A DNA stretch of 64,000 nt, from NCBI GenBank assembly GCA_023846275.1, contig CM043869.1, forward strand, positions 32,370,737-32,434,736. The letters run 5' to 3'. The notes under the pieces are model-generated. The model made no database searches and was not told the origin of the DNA. It worked only from the letters and a program-made list of their open reading frames with translations. The translations under genes and the position numbers were made by a program. The stretch comes from Vanilla planifolia. Its lineage: Eukaryota; Streptophyta; Magnoliopsida; Asparagales; Orchidaceae. Shown in pieces: positions 43,401-50,377 of the stretch; positions within the stretch are counted from its first letter, which is position 1, and every line of letters begins with the position of its first letter.

Positions 43401-46400
43401 TTCATCCAAATTTTGATTAATTTTTGTTAACAATTCAAGACAAAAGTAAATTTGCATTTCAAATTATATTTAATTTTCAAATTAAATTCACAATCATATT
43501 TGAAACAATGCTTATATTCCTATAAAATATTGGTGCAACCAAACCCTGTTAACCCTAAAAGCTTTTGCAATTATAAACACAAAAGGGCTTAAAGGAACCG
43601 TTTTATAATTTCAATCTTGGTCATGGTTCAGATTTTCAAAAGAATCTAGATCAGCTCAAGACAGAATTAATCAAAATAAAGCAAATGCTTAAGTTGAGTC
43701 TCTAGTATACTTGTTTGTTTCAGGACACTTACCATTAGACATTTGATGCACAATCTTTAAAGGAGTATTGGGTTGATGTCCCAAAACCAACTCAAAAGGA
43801 CTAACTCCATTGCTAAGAACTTGTGCAAAACTATGCATTATCCAACAACTTCAATCAATTTTTCTAACTTCTAGTAATATAATGCCTCAAGTATTCTTTC
43901 AAAAATTGATTTATCCTCTTAGTTTGTCGATTAGTTTTGGGCAGCTGGCTATAGAGAGTTTTAGATTGATTCTCACCAAACTGAACGACAAAGTCTAAAG
44001 CCTCCTTGTAAATCTTGTATCCTGATCTCTCACAATGACTGTGGGTACACCAAAGTACTTAACCACATGCTACTAAAAAAATTTAACAGTTACATCGAAA
44101 AGACTAGTTGAAGGTGCAATAAGAAATGCACCATATGTTGAGGAGCAATTAACAACTACCACCATTAAAGTCATGCCATTAATTTTACGAAACTCATTAA
44201 TGAAGTCTATGGAAATTGATGTAAATGATTTCTCTGGAATTAGAAGAGATTGCAACAAACCTACTTTCTTTTTTCTCTCTACCTTGCCTTGTTAAAACAC
44301 CAAACAACTTTTGAAATTAAGCTCAACGTCAGCCTCCATTCCAGGCCAATATAAGAACGAGACCAGAGAGCTAACATTCTTTCCTTACTAGGATGACCAA
44401 AGTACTTAACCACATGCTACTAAAAAAATTTAACAGTTACATCGACAAGACAAGTTGAAGGTGCAATAAGAAATTCAGCATACATTGAGGAGCAATTAAC
44501 AACTACCACCATTAAAGTCATGTCATTAATCTTACGAAACTCACTAATGAAGTCTATGGAAATTGATGCAAATGATTTCTTTGGAATTAGAAAAGGTTGC
44601 AACAAACTTACTTTCTTATTTTTCTCTACTTTGCCTAGTTAAAACACCAAACAACTTTTGAAATTAAGCTTAACGTCAACCTCCATTCCAGGCCAATATA
44701 AGAACGAGACCAGAGAGCTAACATTCTTTCGTTACTAGGGTGCCCAACCCACTGTGGATCAAGCGACCCTTTAATTAGCTCTCTTTGCAAGCCAAATCTA
44801 TAAGGGACAAATATTTTATAGCCTTTAGACATCAAGAGTCCATATTCGATCCAATACCATCTTGTAATTCCCTCTTAGACCTGCTCGAAAAGCATATTAT
44901 AAGCCACATGGTTATTAGCAATAGCCTAAATTCTAGCCATCATGTACCTTCAAAGCAAGTAACAACATAAATGACAGGAAAAACCTCTTCTCGAGTCAGA
45001 TCATCAACGGCCTAATTATGCCTACCAAGCTTATGCTCTCACACAAATTCATATTTAGCTAAGAAATCTTGCCAACGAGCTTGCTTTAGTGATAACTTCT
45101 TCTGTATTTTGAAGAATGTGTAGGCTATGTTGTTAGTCCGTACAACAAATTTCATTCCCAACAAGTACACCCTCCAAAATTAAAGACAATGAATTATTTC
45201 TTTTTCATGAGCTAAATAATTCTGCTCCACAGTATTCAACTCTGCTTTCAAAAGCAATAAGGTGGCCTTCCTACATCAAAACCTCATCAATCCACAATGG
45301 TAACTCAAAGTTAGGTAGCCACAAAATTGGTTCACTAAAAATGATAACCTTGAGTTTGTTAAATGCCTCTTGATAAGTATCAGATTAATTCCACCTTTCA
45401 TTCTCATTTAAAAGATCTACTAATGAGATAACTTTTTTGAGTATTCAATAATAAATCTATGATAATAATTTACTAAATTATGAACAAACCTCACCACCTT
45501 TGTTGGAGTTTGCCAATCCACAATGGCTTGCATCTTCTTTGGATCCCTTTTCACTTGATAATTGCTAACCAAGTGTTCAAGAAACATAATCTCCTTATTA
45601 GCAATTCACATTTTTTCTTTTTTACATAGAGCTGAAATTCTCTTAACTGAGACAACATTTTCCATAAATGCATCACATACTCTTCAAGAGAGTTGTTGTA
45701 GATCACAATGTCATCAAAGTAAACCATCAAGTTACTCGTAAAAAATATTATTCATTAAATTGTAGAATATGATAGTAGCATTTGTCAAGACAAAGGGTAT
45801 GATTAAAAGCCAAAAGAGTCATATCGGGTCACACAAGTGTAATATCTTGACCACAAGTTTGGCTTGGTGAACCTTGTTGCATTGAACAATTGAACTAGTA
45901 ATTCCTACACTAAAGAAATTTCGTACTTGCTCTTCGTTAGCACCTTCTTCAATGCATAGTAGTCCACACATCCGCAAAGAACTATCTTGCTTTCTTTGAA
46001 ATAGCATTGAGGTATTGGATGGAACATTAGATGGTTGAATGAAGTCAAATTCTAGCAACTCATTTAGTTGTTTGTACAATTCTATCAACTCCAATAGAGA
46101 TATCTAATATGGTGCACATGTAGAAAGAATAACACCAGATAACAGCTAAATTTTGTGATTGATCTCCCTTTTTGGAATTTCTACAATCACATTAGGTACC
46201 TCGCTGACTTGATCTTCCTTGATCTCAATCAATGCAACAAGAAATGTATCGTACCCAATTTTTACCACATTTTTCGCTGCATTGTTGAAATAAATTCTAT
46301 TTTGTTATTCCTTTCAACTCTCCTCTTCTTATATGAATAGCAACAAGGAACAAAATAAACAGTTGCCTCATTTATCACCATAAACCCATCAATATGAGGC

Positions 46401-49400
46401 ATTGATGCTATTTTATACTTCTTGCAAAAGTTTACTCTTAAAATTAAATCGAAATCATCCAAAGGAATGATCAACAAATTGGCCTTTCCATCTAACTTCT
46501 CAAAGTTAGCGATATGCCATAAGCCATTCTAACCATAGCTTGAGCCTTTAAATTCATGATTTTCAAAAAATTGGGTCACTTGCTCACTCGTAATCGAAAT
46601 TTTTGATAGCCAAGAATGTGTTTGTATTACTCATGTCTATCATTGCCAGAATCTCTTGGTCATTCATCTTTATCAAAACATGTATCAACAAAGAATCAAT
46701 AATAGCTGAATCATTACTTATTATGTTCAACATTTTAGTTGAATTAGCTTCCAAGGATCCAGTAATTGCACAAGACTAACAAGTATCATAATTTCTTTAT
46801 TAGATTCCTCACTAGAGTTCTTAGCCATGAGGGCATTAAGCTTCTCCAGCTTACATTCTTTAGCACAATAGGATCCATTGTACCAAAACTAACCTAGTTG
46901 ATTTGTGAAGTTGTTTGTATCTTGGAAGGAAGATAACTCCTATTTCTATTTACCTTTGTCATTCTTCTCAACCCCACCATACTGTTTTGCATCCTACTTT
47001 CATTCCCCTCTTTTCCTAGAATTCCTCTTTAGACTTTAAAGGGGCATTCGAAGTTTTGGAAATTCTCAAGTCCACATGAGCATCGCAGCAATGATTGCAC
47101 TGGATAAGCCCTTCACATTTTGCCAATGAAGCTCTAATTGAGATCTGAGGATGCAGTCCAAACAAGAAGTTGAAAAGATTTTCTTCCTTAGACATGTTCC
47201 AGATATTCAATATCAAGGAACTAAACTTTTTGACATTCTCAAATAGCTCCACTGTGTCTCAACTTCTTCAAAGCCTCCTAAGCCACCCAAGAAGCATTGT
47301 ACGAAAAAAATTGTTCATTCATTTCTCTCTTAAACTTTTTCTAGGTATCAATCTTCAATCTTTCAGCATTTGCATCGTTAATGCTTCACATTCTCTACCA
47401 CAATTTCGCATTTCTCGCAAGATACATCAAAAATAGTTACCTTCTATACATCCGATACATGAACAATGATAAAGTATTGCTCCATGCTCCATAAAAAGTT
47501 CTCCAACACCTTAGCATTCCTAATGCCATTGAGGTACTTTGGTTTAGAAATTCTTACAAAGTGCTTATTCTCTTGCAAAAAATTTATACTTTTAATTGAC
47601 ATGTGCATCACTACCAAGTCGCAATGTAGTCTACCCTACTTGTGACATATTCACTCAAAATCCTGAACAAGGCTTCGTTGGAGACCTTATACAACCAACT
47701 TTAAGTTTGCAAGATACTTTGAAATGGCATGCAAACCTTTCTTATCATGCAAACTTTCTTACACAATGACTAGGAACTCCAATCGTCGGTCCAATCTTCC
47801 CAAAACATAAAAATGCACAAAATAAGCAAAATTAAGATTGATAAAATGATTTTTTATTGAATTTCACTAACAAAGCAATGTACAAGGTAGGAAATACAAA
47901 TAAGTATATTTGTGGTTCCCCAAAACCTTTTCTATAATAATTTATAACCTTACAAGTGATAGGCAATTACTTAATCCAATATTAAGAAATAGTTCTCCAA
48001 CTTTCCCAACCATTAATCAAAAAAACGGCCACATTCCTAGAATTCCCCTTGATACACCAAAGTAACGGTATAACAATTAATTTATTATTTTGATCACATA
48101 ACAAATCATTTTTTATTCCTCAAAAAGTAATAAAAAAGTTAATACAAATCAAATCTAAAATTTAGCACTAGAATTATCAAAACTTGAATGCAAAGAACAT
48201 AATCAAAATTGAAATTGCAAAGATAACAATTTACAAAATTAAAGTTTGAAATACAATTAAGTGCTTAGATCATATTTAAATGTTATTTTTAAAATTTAAA
48301 GCTAAAATATTATGTAAAACATCAAATACAATTTTACTCTCAAAGTAATATTTAAAAAATTATCTTATCAACCTTTTCAAAAACATAAATATTATTATTA
48401 GTTTACAAGTAATAATAAATATTTAATTAGAAGTTAATATATTATATGAAAATCTCCATTCATTGTCAATCTTGAGACACTAATTTTCTTTACTATAATT
48501 CAAACCAATCTAATATTTCAAAGGGCTTAAATCAAATGCCCTCATAAGGCCTTTGTATTCAATCCCTTCCTTTGCAACTTTCTTCTCACACCACGAATTT
48601 TTCCCATAGGGGAATTCCATGTAAAAACAAGTGGTTTCTATTTTCTCTTATCATTACATATCTTCAAATCTCAAAGATACCTCAAGACTATTCTCACTAA
48701 ACTACAAGTAAAGCACAATAAACATTCTATCCCCATCTTTAAACCACCCATCAACATCTTCAATGAAACAAACATAAACTATAGAAGCATCTTGTGCTCC
48801 TTAAATTTTACTTTTATATCTTCTTTTCCAAAATGTTTTAAAGCACATATACAAACCTCAATGCAACCAAACAAATCTATGCATGATTTGCTAAACTTTT
48901 GTCCTAGTATCATTTTAAGGTTTTACAAAGGGCAATTGAGATTGAGGTAAATAGTTCATAGGGTTATACAATACCAAAGTTGTGTCCATGATCATAAATT
49001 GACTGCAACATATGTATTGGCACAATTACTTCATTCTGTCATGCATAGATTTATCATGAAATATCATCTGAAAGTTTATGGCTTTCAAGCACTAGTAAAC
49101 TGTTAACAGTAGAATAGAACCACTCATGACTTTTAAGACTTAAGAACAAAATATGCAACCACCAACAACAAAAATAATGGTTAATTTCACAAGCCACATG
49201 AGCAAATTGAACACATACAAAAAGAATACAAGGATCAACAAGATTCTTGTCCTCTTCTAAAGGAAAATAAGAAAGCATGATAATAAACAAAGTACCCTTC
49301 AGATCAATAAACATAAAGTGGCATTTCATTAGATTGTAATAGAAGACCATTACCTTTTTGGCGGATGCTTACTAGCAGGGAGGGCTATTGTTGGAATTGG

Positions 49401-50377
49401 AGACGGAATGTTTAGAGTTCTACTCGGTGGCAAATGTGTTGGGGGAGTAGGATGTGTTGGACGTGCAGGAGGCACAACAGGTGTTGAATGTGCTGAAATG
49501 GTAGGTCGTCCAACTGATGATGAGCGAATAGCTGAACTCTGTTCCATAAAATTTCGACCTGACTAATATGAATAGAGATCAAGGGATTAGAAAAATTATC
49601 AGTCTTGTACACGCATTAGGACATGAGTATCTAGCTCAATCGGAAATAGCCTCTTCTGACTTTCAGGAAATCTCCTCTTTTAAACTAAACCAGGTCATAC
49701 ACTTTCCGAAATCAGAACATGAAATTGGGAATAACATATGCAGGGAACATAATTTTCATGCCTAAAAGGAGTCCAATAAAATTTAAACAAACCTCGCATC
49801 TTCACTTCACCCGTTGAATTGATCGACATACTATAGAATAAAGAAAATAATCATGCTGAATCGAACATGCACATCTTATTCGGAATTGTGAGAAAAGAGC
49901 ATAAAAAATAGATATTTCCCTTTGCACGCCCTACCAACAACAACTAGCAAATTCAAAGCGCTGAACATTATGAAACCGAAGTAGATTCCAGCGATCAATT
50001 CAAAAAACTGAAAATAGTTTAGATAATACCGCAGGCGAAGAAGATCTGTTCCCCCTACCCAACAGCGAGGCCCCTGTGGCGCCTCCATTGACTGTACCCG
50101 TTGACCGTGGTGCAGCTCCGACTCGAAATCCAGCACGAGCAACGGGGAGTTCGCTGTCCTCTTCGCCTTCCTCTTCATCGGCCGCGCTCTGAGTTGCCAT
50201 TACCTGCGCAAGCCTTGCAGCCGCCGCTTTGGCCGCCACATTCTGCGTCCTCTTCACAGTTGAAATCCCCCCGATGCTGTTACCCGTTAGCGACGCCGAC
50301 CGATGGTGCCCAGGTGACATACCCGGCGACGACGAACCCGTTCTGCTCGATCGCACGCTTCCCTGTCGTGCATGCAT
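787..50377 (-). CDS. SCD2: SCD2-like coiled-coil protein, 16 exons, 3' end outside window
   Basis: Homologue of Arabidopsis SCD2, which works with the DENN-domain protein SCD1 in clathrin-dependent traffic and exocytosis during cytokinesis and cell expansion (family knowledge). Exons: 50377-50030, 49562-49354, 37305-37230, 37119-37078, 36999-36937, 36093-36044, 35969-35942, 34985-34914, 34798-34688, 34603-34543, 31820-31704, 31611-31499, 21243-21174, 13404-13363, 4008-3968, 913-787. Every junction is GT-AG and the reading frame is continuous for 523 codons plus one base. Layout: Ser/Gly-rich N-terminus with [19 protein letters not shown] at 42-60; acidic patch 67-76; Pro-rich 117-186; Glu/Lys/Arg-rich coiled coil about 205-345; conserved C-terminal half with [10 protein letters not shown] (exon 10), [12 protein letters not shown] (exon 12) and [17 protein letters not shown] (exon 16). 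The last residues, expected to begin around VERGLLELRKL in the family, are absent from 1-786, so the gene continues to the left. A family paralogue rather than the strict orthologue is possible. Confidence 0.92.
914..1906. other. Intron 15, unannotated part
   Basis: AT-rich intronic DNA. I see no coding potential, RNA gene or clear repeat here. Confidence 0.6.
1907..2342 (-). mobile_element. LTR-like R/U5 relic, minus strand
   Basis: Read on the minus strand, this has the look of a plant Ty1/copia LTR end: TTTTATAGAGAGAGAA (TATA-like), runs of GAGAGAG, a long 5'-leader-like stretch and a terminal TTTTCCACTACAATCAACAT, which resembles sequence before a tRNA-Met primer site. No second LTR or pol was found. 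It sits beside the 415-bp array, which may be its U3. Tentative. Confidence 0.35.
2343..3580. repeat. Three-copy 415-bp tandem array in intron 15
   Basis: Units start at 2343, 2757 and 3172, each with GTAACCTATCTCTAAAAT. All three share AAATCTAACCTAGTTTTGAA-like and TTTGGATCTCT segments in the same order, with clearly high identity. Copies 1 and 3 share variants (CTCCTCAAAAAAGCAACA, CTCTATAAGG) that copy 2 lacks. Copy 3 has a short deletion near its end (GAGTTAAAGTAGG). Confidence 0.9.
3968..4008 (-). CDS. SCD2: SCD2-like exon 15 (41 bp)
   Basis: Two bases finish a Glu codon, then [13 protein letters not shown] (family LSPEEAEDVLFKE). Acceptor TTTCCAG, donor GTTGGT, phase 0. Confidence 0.9.
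4311..4436. repeat. AT/GTAT and GT microsatellite
   Basis: A compound run of ATATATGT units (4311-4388) followed by an uninterrupted GT run (about 4389-4418) and TATG repeats. It is preceded by a CT-rich stretch. Lies in intron 14 about 300 bp from exon 15. Confidence 0.95.
4437..7420. other. Intron 14, unannotated AT-rich stretch
   Basis: About 3 kb of AT-rich sequence without recognisable coding segments, RNA genes or repeats. Confidence 0.6.
7480..8625 (+). mobile_element. LINE ORF1 relic (DUF4283 / zinc-knuckle gag-like), plus strand
   Basis: The segment at 8040-8190 reads [12 protein letters not shown]...[14 protein letters not shown], the start of the DUF4283 domain of plant LINE ORF1 proteins. 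After several frame changes, 8360-8610 reads [48 protein letters not shown], matching the end of the domain just before the CCHC knuckle. 7480-7930 has the higher GC typical of the ORF1 N-terminus but is broken by stops. No endonuclease or RT domain follows, so this is a dead fragment. It lies opposite to the host gene. Confidence 0.75.
8626..9780. other. Intron 14, possible LINE-flanking DNA
   Basis: AT-rich DNA after the LINE relic. No RT motif or clear poly-A end could be read. Confidence 0.45.
9800..10040. repeat. Small direct and inverted repeat cluster
   Basis: AAAAGCGAAGTAT followed by TGTATTCTCC occurs at about 9805-9828 and 9878-9902. AAAATGTTCATCATTCC after the second copy returns inverted at about 9995-10012. 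ATACAAAGCCTTATTAA returns inverted (TTAATAAGACTTTGTAT) at about 10017-10034. Confidence 0.75.
10617..13100. repeat. Degenerate four-copy tandem array, unit about 690 bp
   Basis: Approximate units: 10617-11317, 11318-11760, 11761-12430 and 12431-13100. Anchors recur in the same order: AATATCCAACCAT-like, TAATAGTC near CATC, an AAGTGA/CAATAAGTG block, TTGATGCTACATCAACCTTC-like, CATCAATTTCAG-like, CCTTTTAATAT, CAAATCTATTTA-like and TTTTTATTTA plus CTTTGCAA-like. The second unit jumps from the GGAATGTTC block straight to the final block, an internal deletion of about 240 bp. The copies are strongly diverged, so the array is old. Confidence 0.8.
13363..13404 (-). CDS. SCD2: SCD2-like exon 14 (42-bp microexon)
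   Basis: Encodes [13 protein letters not shown] within the variable linker before the last domain. Acceptor TATGCAG, donor GTAATG. The phase (2 bases, 13 codons, 1 base) fits both neighbours exactly, which is the main support because sequence conservation is weaker here. Confidence 0.82.
13405..16870. other. Intron 13, unannotated part
   Basis: No supported coding, RNA or repeat feature. Short open frames here have low-complexity, Phe/Ser/Tyr-rich products typical of AT-rich noncoding DNA. Confidence 0.6.
16880..17640 (+). mobile_element. LTR-like segment with degenerate GGTTCGATG / CCATCC motifs
   Basis: Repeated variants of GACCATCCGATGCTTGTCC occur at about 17093, 17165 and 17240, with an inverted-sense variant (GATGGTCCAATGATAGTTCGA) at about 17335. 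These are followed by GTGTATAAAAGCATTTTGC (TATA-like) at about 17404 and a duplicated CATTTTGTAGAAA. This resembles a solo LTR. A related motif vocabulary recurs at 42.24-42.48, 56.0 and 63.3 kb. Ends and target duplication were not found. Confidence 0.4.
17641..21173. other. Intron 13, remaining AT-rich stretch
   Basis: Nothing recognisable as coding or RNA. The two overlapping open frames around 19.4-19.7 kb on opposite strands show no family resemblance. Confidence 0.55.
21174..21243 (-). CDS. SCD2: SCD2-like exon 13
   Basis: Encodes [20 protein letters not shown], then SAS and one further base. Family consensus VEDAVVVALAQQRRSN. It uses an AAG acceptor (TTTTTGAAG) and donor GTTTGT. Isolated between introns of 10.3 and 7.8 kb. 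Confidence 0.9.
21811..22350. repeat. Two clusters of a 23-bp minisatellite
   Basis: Cluster 1 (21811-21887, 3 units) and cluster 2 (22206-22350, 6 units) are built from ATTTGGAGCAACCAAATAGCC-like and ATTTGAAGCAACTGAATGGC-like units, often alternating. About 320 bp of more GC-rich, non-repeated DNA lies between them. Located in intron 12. Confidence 0.85.
22351..25760. other. Intron 12, unannotated part
   Basis: No supported genes. A weak duplication of about 170 bp is suggested at 23310-23620, where CAGCACAACTGTAA and CAGTACAACTATAA lie in similar contexts. Confidence 0.5.
25984..26400 (-). mobile_element. DUF4283 gag/LINE ORF1-like relic, minus strand
   Basis: The minus-strand frame ending near 25984 reads [20 protein letters not shown], then [17 protein letters not shown]. 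This matches the DUF4283 signature (PVWIKLPGLPLQFW...LSKLAS.LGKPLMMD). Upstream sequence up to about 26400 continues the domain with frame breaks. It is not obviously the same copy type as the one at 7.5-8.6 kb. Confidence 0.7.
26401..27500 (-). mobile_element. Probable 5' continuation of the DUF4283-type element
   Basis: The minus strand has longer open frames and higher GC than neighbouring DNA, including a 121-codon frame at 26857-27222. It lies directly upstream, in the same direction, of the DUF4283 relic. I do not recognise its product. The assignment rests on position and composition. Confidence 0.35.
27930..28470. other. CpG- and GC-rich block of degenerate short repeats
   Basis: Contains many variants of CCAACCCACCAAC, CCCGATCCATGACACG and CAACCCGCAACAC in otherwise AT-rich DNA. 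No open frame spans it. It directly precedes a dispersed repeat at 28.65 kb and may be internal or LTR sequence of an old retroelement. Confidence 0.6.
28655..29385 (+). repeat. Dispersed LTR-like repeat, copy A
   Basis: Matches the reverse complement of about 51985-52735. Shared landmarks are ATCTTGTTGAGATCT, CTGATTCATCG followed by TAGTATTAAGAG, CTTGTGTGTTG, and CCCGTC-AACAT near the end. The copies are diverged but collinear over about 700 bp. Length and lack of coding suggest an LTR; the ends are not defined. Confidence 0.7.
30170..30790 (-). mobile_element. Ty1/copia relic (gag fragment joined to reverse transcriptase)
   Basis: On the minus strand, 30560-30400 reads [18 protein letters not shown], then KSLFGLR and [17 protein letters not shown]. 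30270-30200 reads [16 protein letters not shown]. These are in the order of copia RT (DVKNAFLNGDL, KSLYGLKQSPRAW, FG..QS..DH.LF.KH, LK..L...FEIKDLG). Upstream, 30790-30700 reads [20 protein letters not shown], similar to copia gag. Many stops and frameshifts; integrase is missing between gag and RT. Located in intron 12 in the gene's own direction. Confidence 0.65.
31499..31611 (-). CDS. SCD2: SCD2-like exon 12 (37 codons)
   Basis: Encodes [20 protein letters not shown], then [14 protein letters not shown], nearly identical to the family. Acceptor GGATAG, donor GTTACT, phase 0. It precedes the 10.3-kb intron 12. Confidence 0.95.
31704..31820 (-). CDS. SCD2: SCD2-like exon 11 (38 codons)
   Basis: Encodes [20 protein letters not shown], then [18 protein letters not shown]. 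The family has [26 protein letters not shown]. Donor GTAAGT, phase 1 on both sides. Confidence 0.95.
31821..34542. other. Intron 10
   Basis: 2.7 kb, with an uninterrupted poly-A run at about 32237-32256 and a very AT-rich part at 32.45-33.0 kb. No gene or transposon protein recognised. Confidence 0.6.
34543..34603 (-). CDS. SCD2: SCD2-like exon 10
   Basis: Encodes [20 protein letters not shown], nearly identical to the most conserved SCD2 block, then one base of a Gly codon. Donor GTAAGC, phase 1. Confidence 0.95.
34688..34798 (-). CDS. SCD2: SCD2-like exon 9 (37 codons)
   Basis: Encodes the end of the coiled coil, including [16 protein letters not shown] and [12 protein letters not shown] (family MTQRMILTQDEM). 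Acceptor CGATAG, weak donor GTTTGC, phase 0. Confidence 0.93.
34914..34985 (-). CDS. SCD2: SCD2-like exon 8 (24 codons)
   Basis: Encodes [20 protein letters not shown] then QLAA, matching AALKAARESKDGKDEE in the family. Phase 0 at both ends. Acceptor GTTCAG, donor GTACTG. Confidence 0.9.
35697..35752. repeat. CA and GGGA/GA microsatellite in intron 7
   Basis: (CA)n interrupted by TCACATAAA, then (GGGA)n and (GA)n. On the transcribed minus strand this is a pyrimidine-rich tract about 715-770 bp upstream of exon 8. Confidence 0.85.
35942..35969 (-). CDS. SCD2: SCD2-like exon 7 (28-bp microexon)
   Basis: One base finishes an Arg codon, then KEAALQQRE (family KEAALRQRE). Acceptor TTTCAG, donor GTAACA. 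Only 74 bp separate it from exon 6. Confidence 0.9.
36044..36093 (-). CDS. SCD2: SCD2-like exon 6
   Basis: Encodes [16 protein letters not shown] plus two bases of the next codon. Family consensus is [20 protein letters not shown]. Acceptor CAACAG, donor GTTTTA. Confidence 0.92.
36937..36999 (-). CDS. SCD2: SCD2-like exon 5 (21 codons)
   Basis: Encodes [20 protein letters not shown] followed by Q, a classic charged coiled-coil segment. Acceptor ATCCAG, donor GTACCT, phase 0 at both ends. Confidence 0.93.
37078..37119 (-). CDS. SCD2: SCD2-like exon 4 (14 codons)
   Basis: Microexon of 42 bp encoding [14 protein letters not shown], the start of the coiled coil. Acceptor ATGCAG, donor GTGCAT, phase 0 at both ends. 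It is separated from exon 3 by 110 bp and from exon 5 by 78 bp. Confidence 0.92.
37230..37305 (-). CDS. SCD2: SCD2-like exon 3
   Basis: Starts with one base completing codon 186, then [12 protein letters not shown]...SALQDE, matching the family FTPDIGHLNLRE...SALRDE. Acceptor GTTATAG. The donor GTTCTG is weak. Ends in phase 0, where the coiled coil begins. Confidence 0.9.
37760..38056 (-). pseudogene. Unidentified coding-like segment, minus strand
   Basis: One frame reads [20 protein letters not shown], two stops close together, then [20 protein letters not shown] and continues to [15 protein letters not shown]. The composition is that of a folded protein and GC is higher than in the intron around it. 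I do not recognise the family. It could be retroelement gag or a captured gene fragment. Confidence 0.4.
38990..39760 (+). mobile_element. Ty3/gypsy integrase relic, Tat/Athila-like, plus strand
   Basis: 39190-39370 reads [32 protein letters not shown] and YYVKDIL. This matches Tat/Athila integrase (D..GPFP.AKG..K.L.VAIDYFTKWIEAEP...V..F....I). Upstream, [13 protein letters not shown] fits the zinc-binding CxxC part. Downstream, 39525-39590 reads [20 protein letters not shown] (family G.W..EL..VLWAYRTTP). The intervening catalytic part is scrambled by frameshifts. It runs opposite to the host gene. Flanking DNA at 38.06-38.99 may belong to it but was not resolved. Confidence 0.75.
39761..43700. 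other. Intron 2, unannotated middle part
   Basis: Mostly AT-rich with scattered short open frames on the plus strand. A pyrimidine-rich minisatellite is at 43174-43215. 42240-42480 has CCATCCGATTAG and GATGATCCAATTAAG, echoing the LTR-like motif at 17 kb. No protein family recognised. Confidence 0.5.
43174..43215. repeat. TCTTTTATCT minisatellite
   Basis: Successive TTATCTT / TTTATCT units give a 42-bp pyrimidine-rich tract in intron 2. Confidence 0.85.
43700..47500 (-). mobile_element. Degenerate Ty3/gypsy retrotransposon, gag-PR-RT-RH-INT
   Basis: Domains appear in pol order on the minus strand. Gag: 47252-47016 ([27 protein letters not shown]). Protease/linker: 46477-46262 ([24 protein letters not shown]). 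RT: 46094-45400 ([56 protein letters not shown]). Integrase: 44835-43740 ([49 protein letters not shown]). Frames are broken throughout. No LTRs, chromodomain or primer site were recognised. It lies in intron 2 in the same direction as the gene, so its old terminator signals would be in sense. Confidence 0.85.
44051..44744 (-). repeat. 347-bp tandem duplication inside the gypsy integrase
   Basis: Units 44051-44397 and 44398-44744 both begin CAAAGTACTTAACCACATGC on the plus strand. Both encode the same part of the integrase core on the minus strand (SISIDFI-EFRKIN-MTLMVV), with about 10 differences over 61 residues. Each unit ends in the zinc-binding region (CTAACATTCTTTC-TTACTAGG). The duplication repeats the domain out of order and cannot be functional. 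Confidence 0.92.
47501..49353. other. Intron 2, 5' part
   Basis: AT-rich, with no supported feature. It may include degraded 5' sequence of the gypsy element up to about 47.8 kb. Confidence 0.5.
49354..49562 (-). CDS. SCD2: SCD2-like exon 2 (codons 117-186, Pro/Ser-rich)
   Basis: Acceptor ATTAG before TCAGGTCG. The exon begins [20 protein letters not shown], which matches the family block after SPA. It then becomes Pro-rich ([18 protein letters not shown]) and ends PPKR. Donor GTAATG leaves two bases of codon 186 (phase 2). The Pro-rich linker is longer and less conserved than the flanking blocks. The 12-kb intron 2 follows. Confidence 0.9.
50030..50377 (-). CDS. SCD2: SCD2-like exon 1 (codons 1-116)
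   Basis: Starts at ATG 50377 ([11 protein letters not shown]), the first in-frame ATG. This residue aligns with an internal position of the Arabidopsis N-terminus (ARQ followed by a Ser-rich stretch), so the protein may start about 10 residues later than usual. Ends SSSPA, phase 0, donor GTATTA. The exon is GC-rich and full of CpG, unlike the AT-rich surroundings. It carries the invariant [11 protein letters not shown] block and an acidic EEEGEED run. The frame stays open upstream of the ATG to a stop at 50524-50522. Confidence 0.9.

Noticed and set aside
49412..49612. Second minus-strand frame over exon 2
   Set aside because: Out of frame with the conserved SGRNFMEQ block; a shadow of the real exon.
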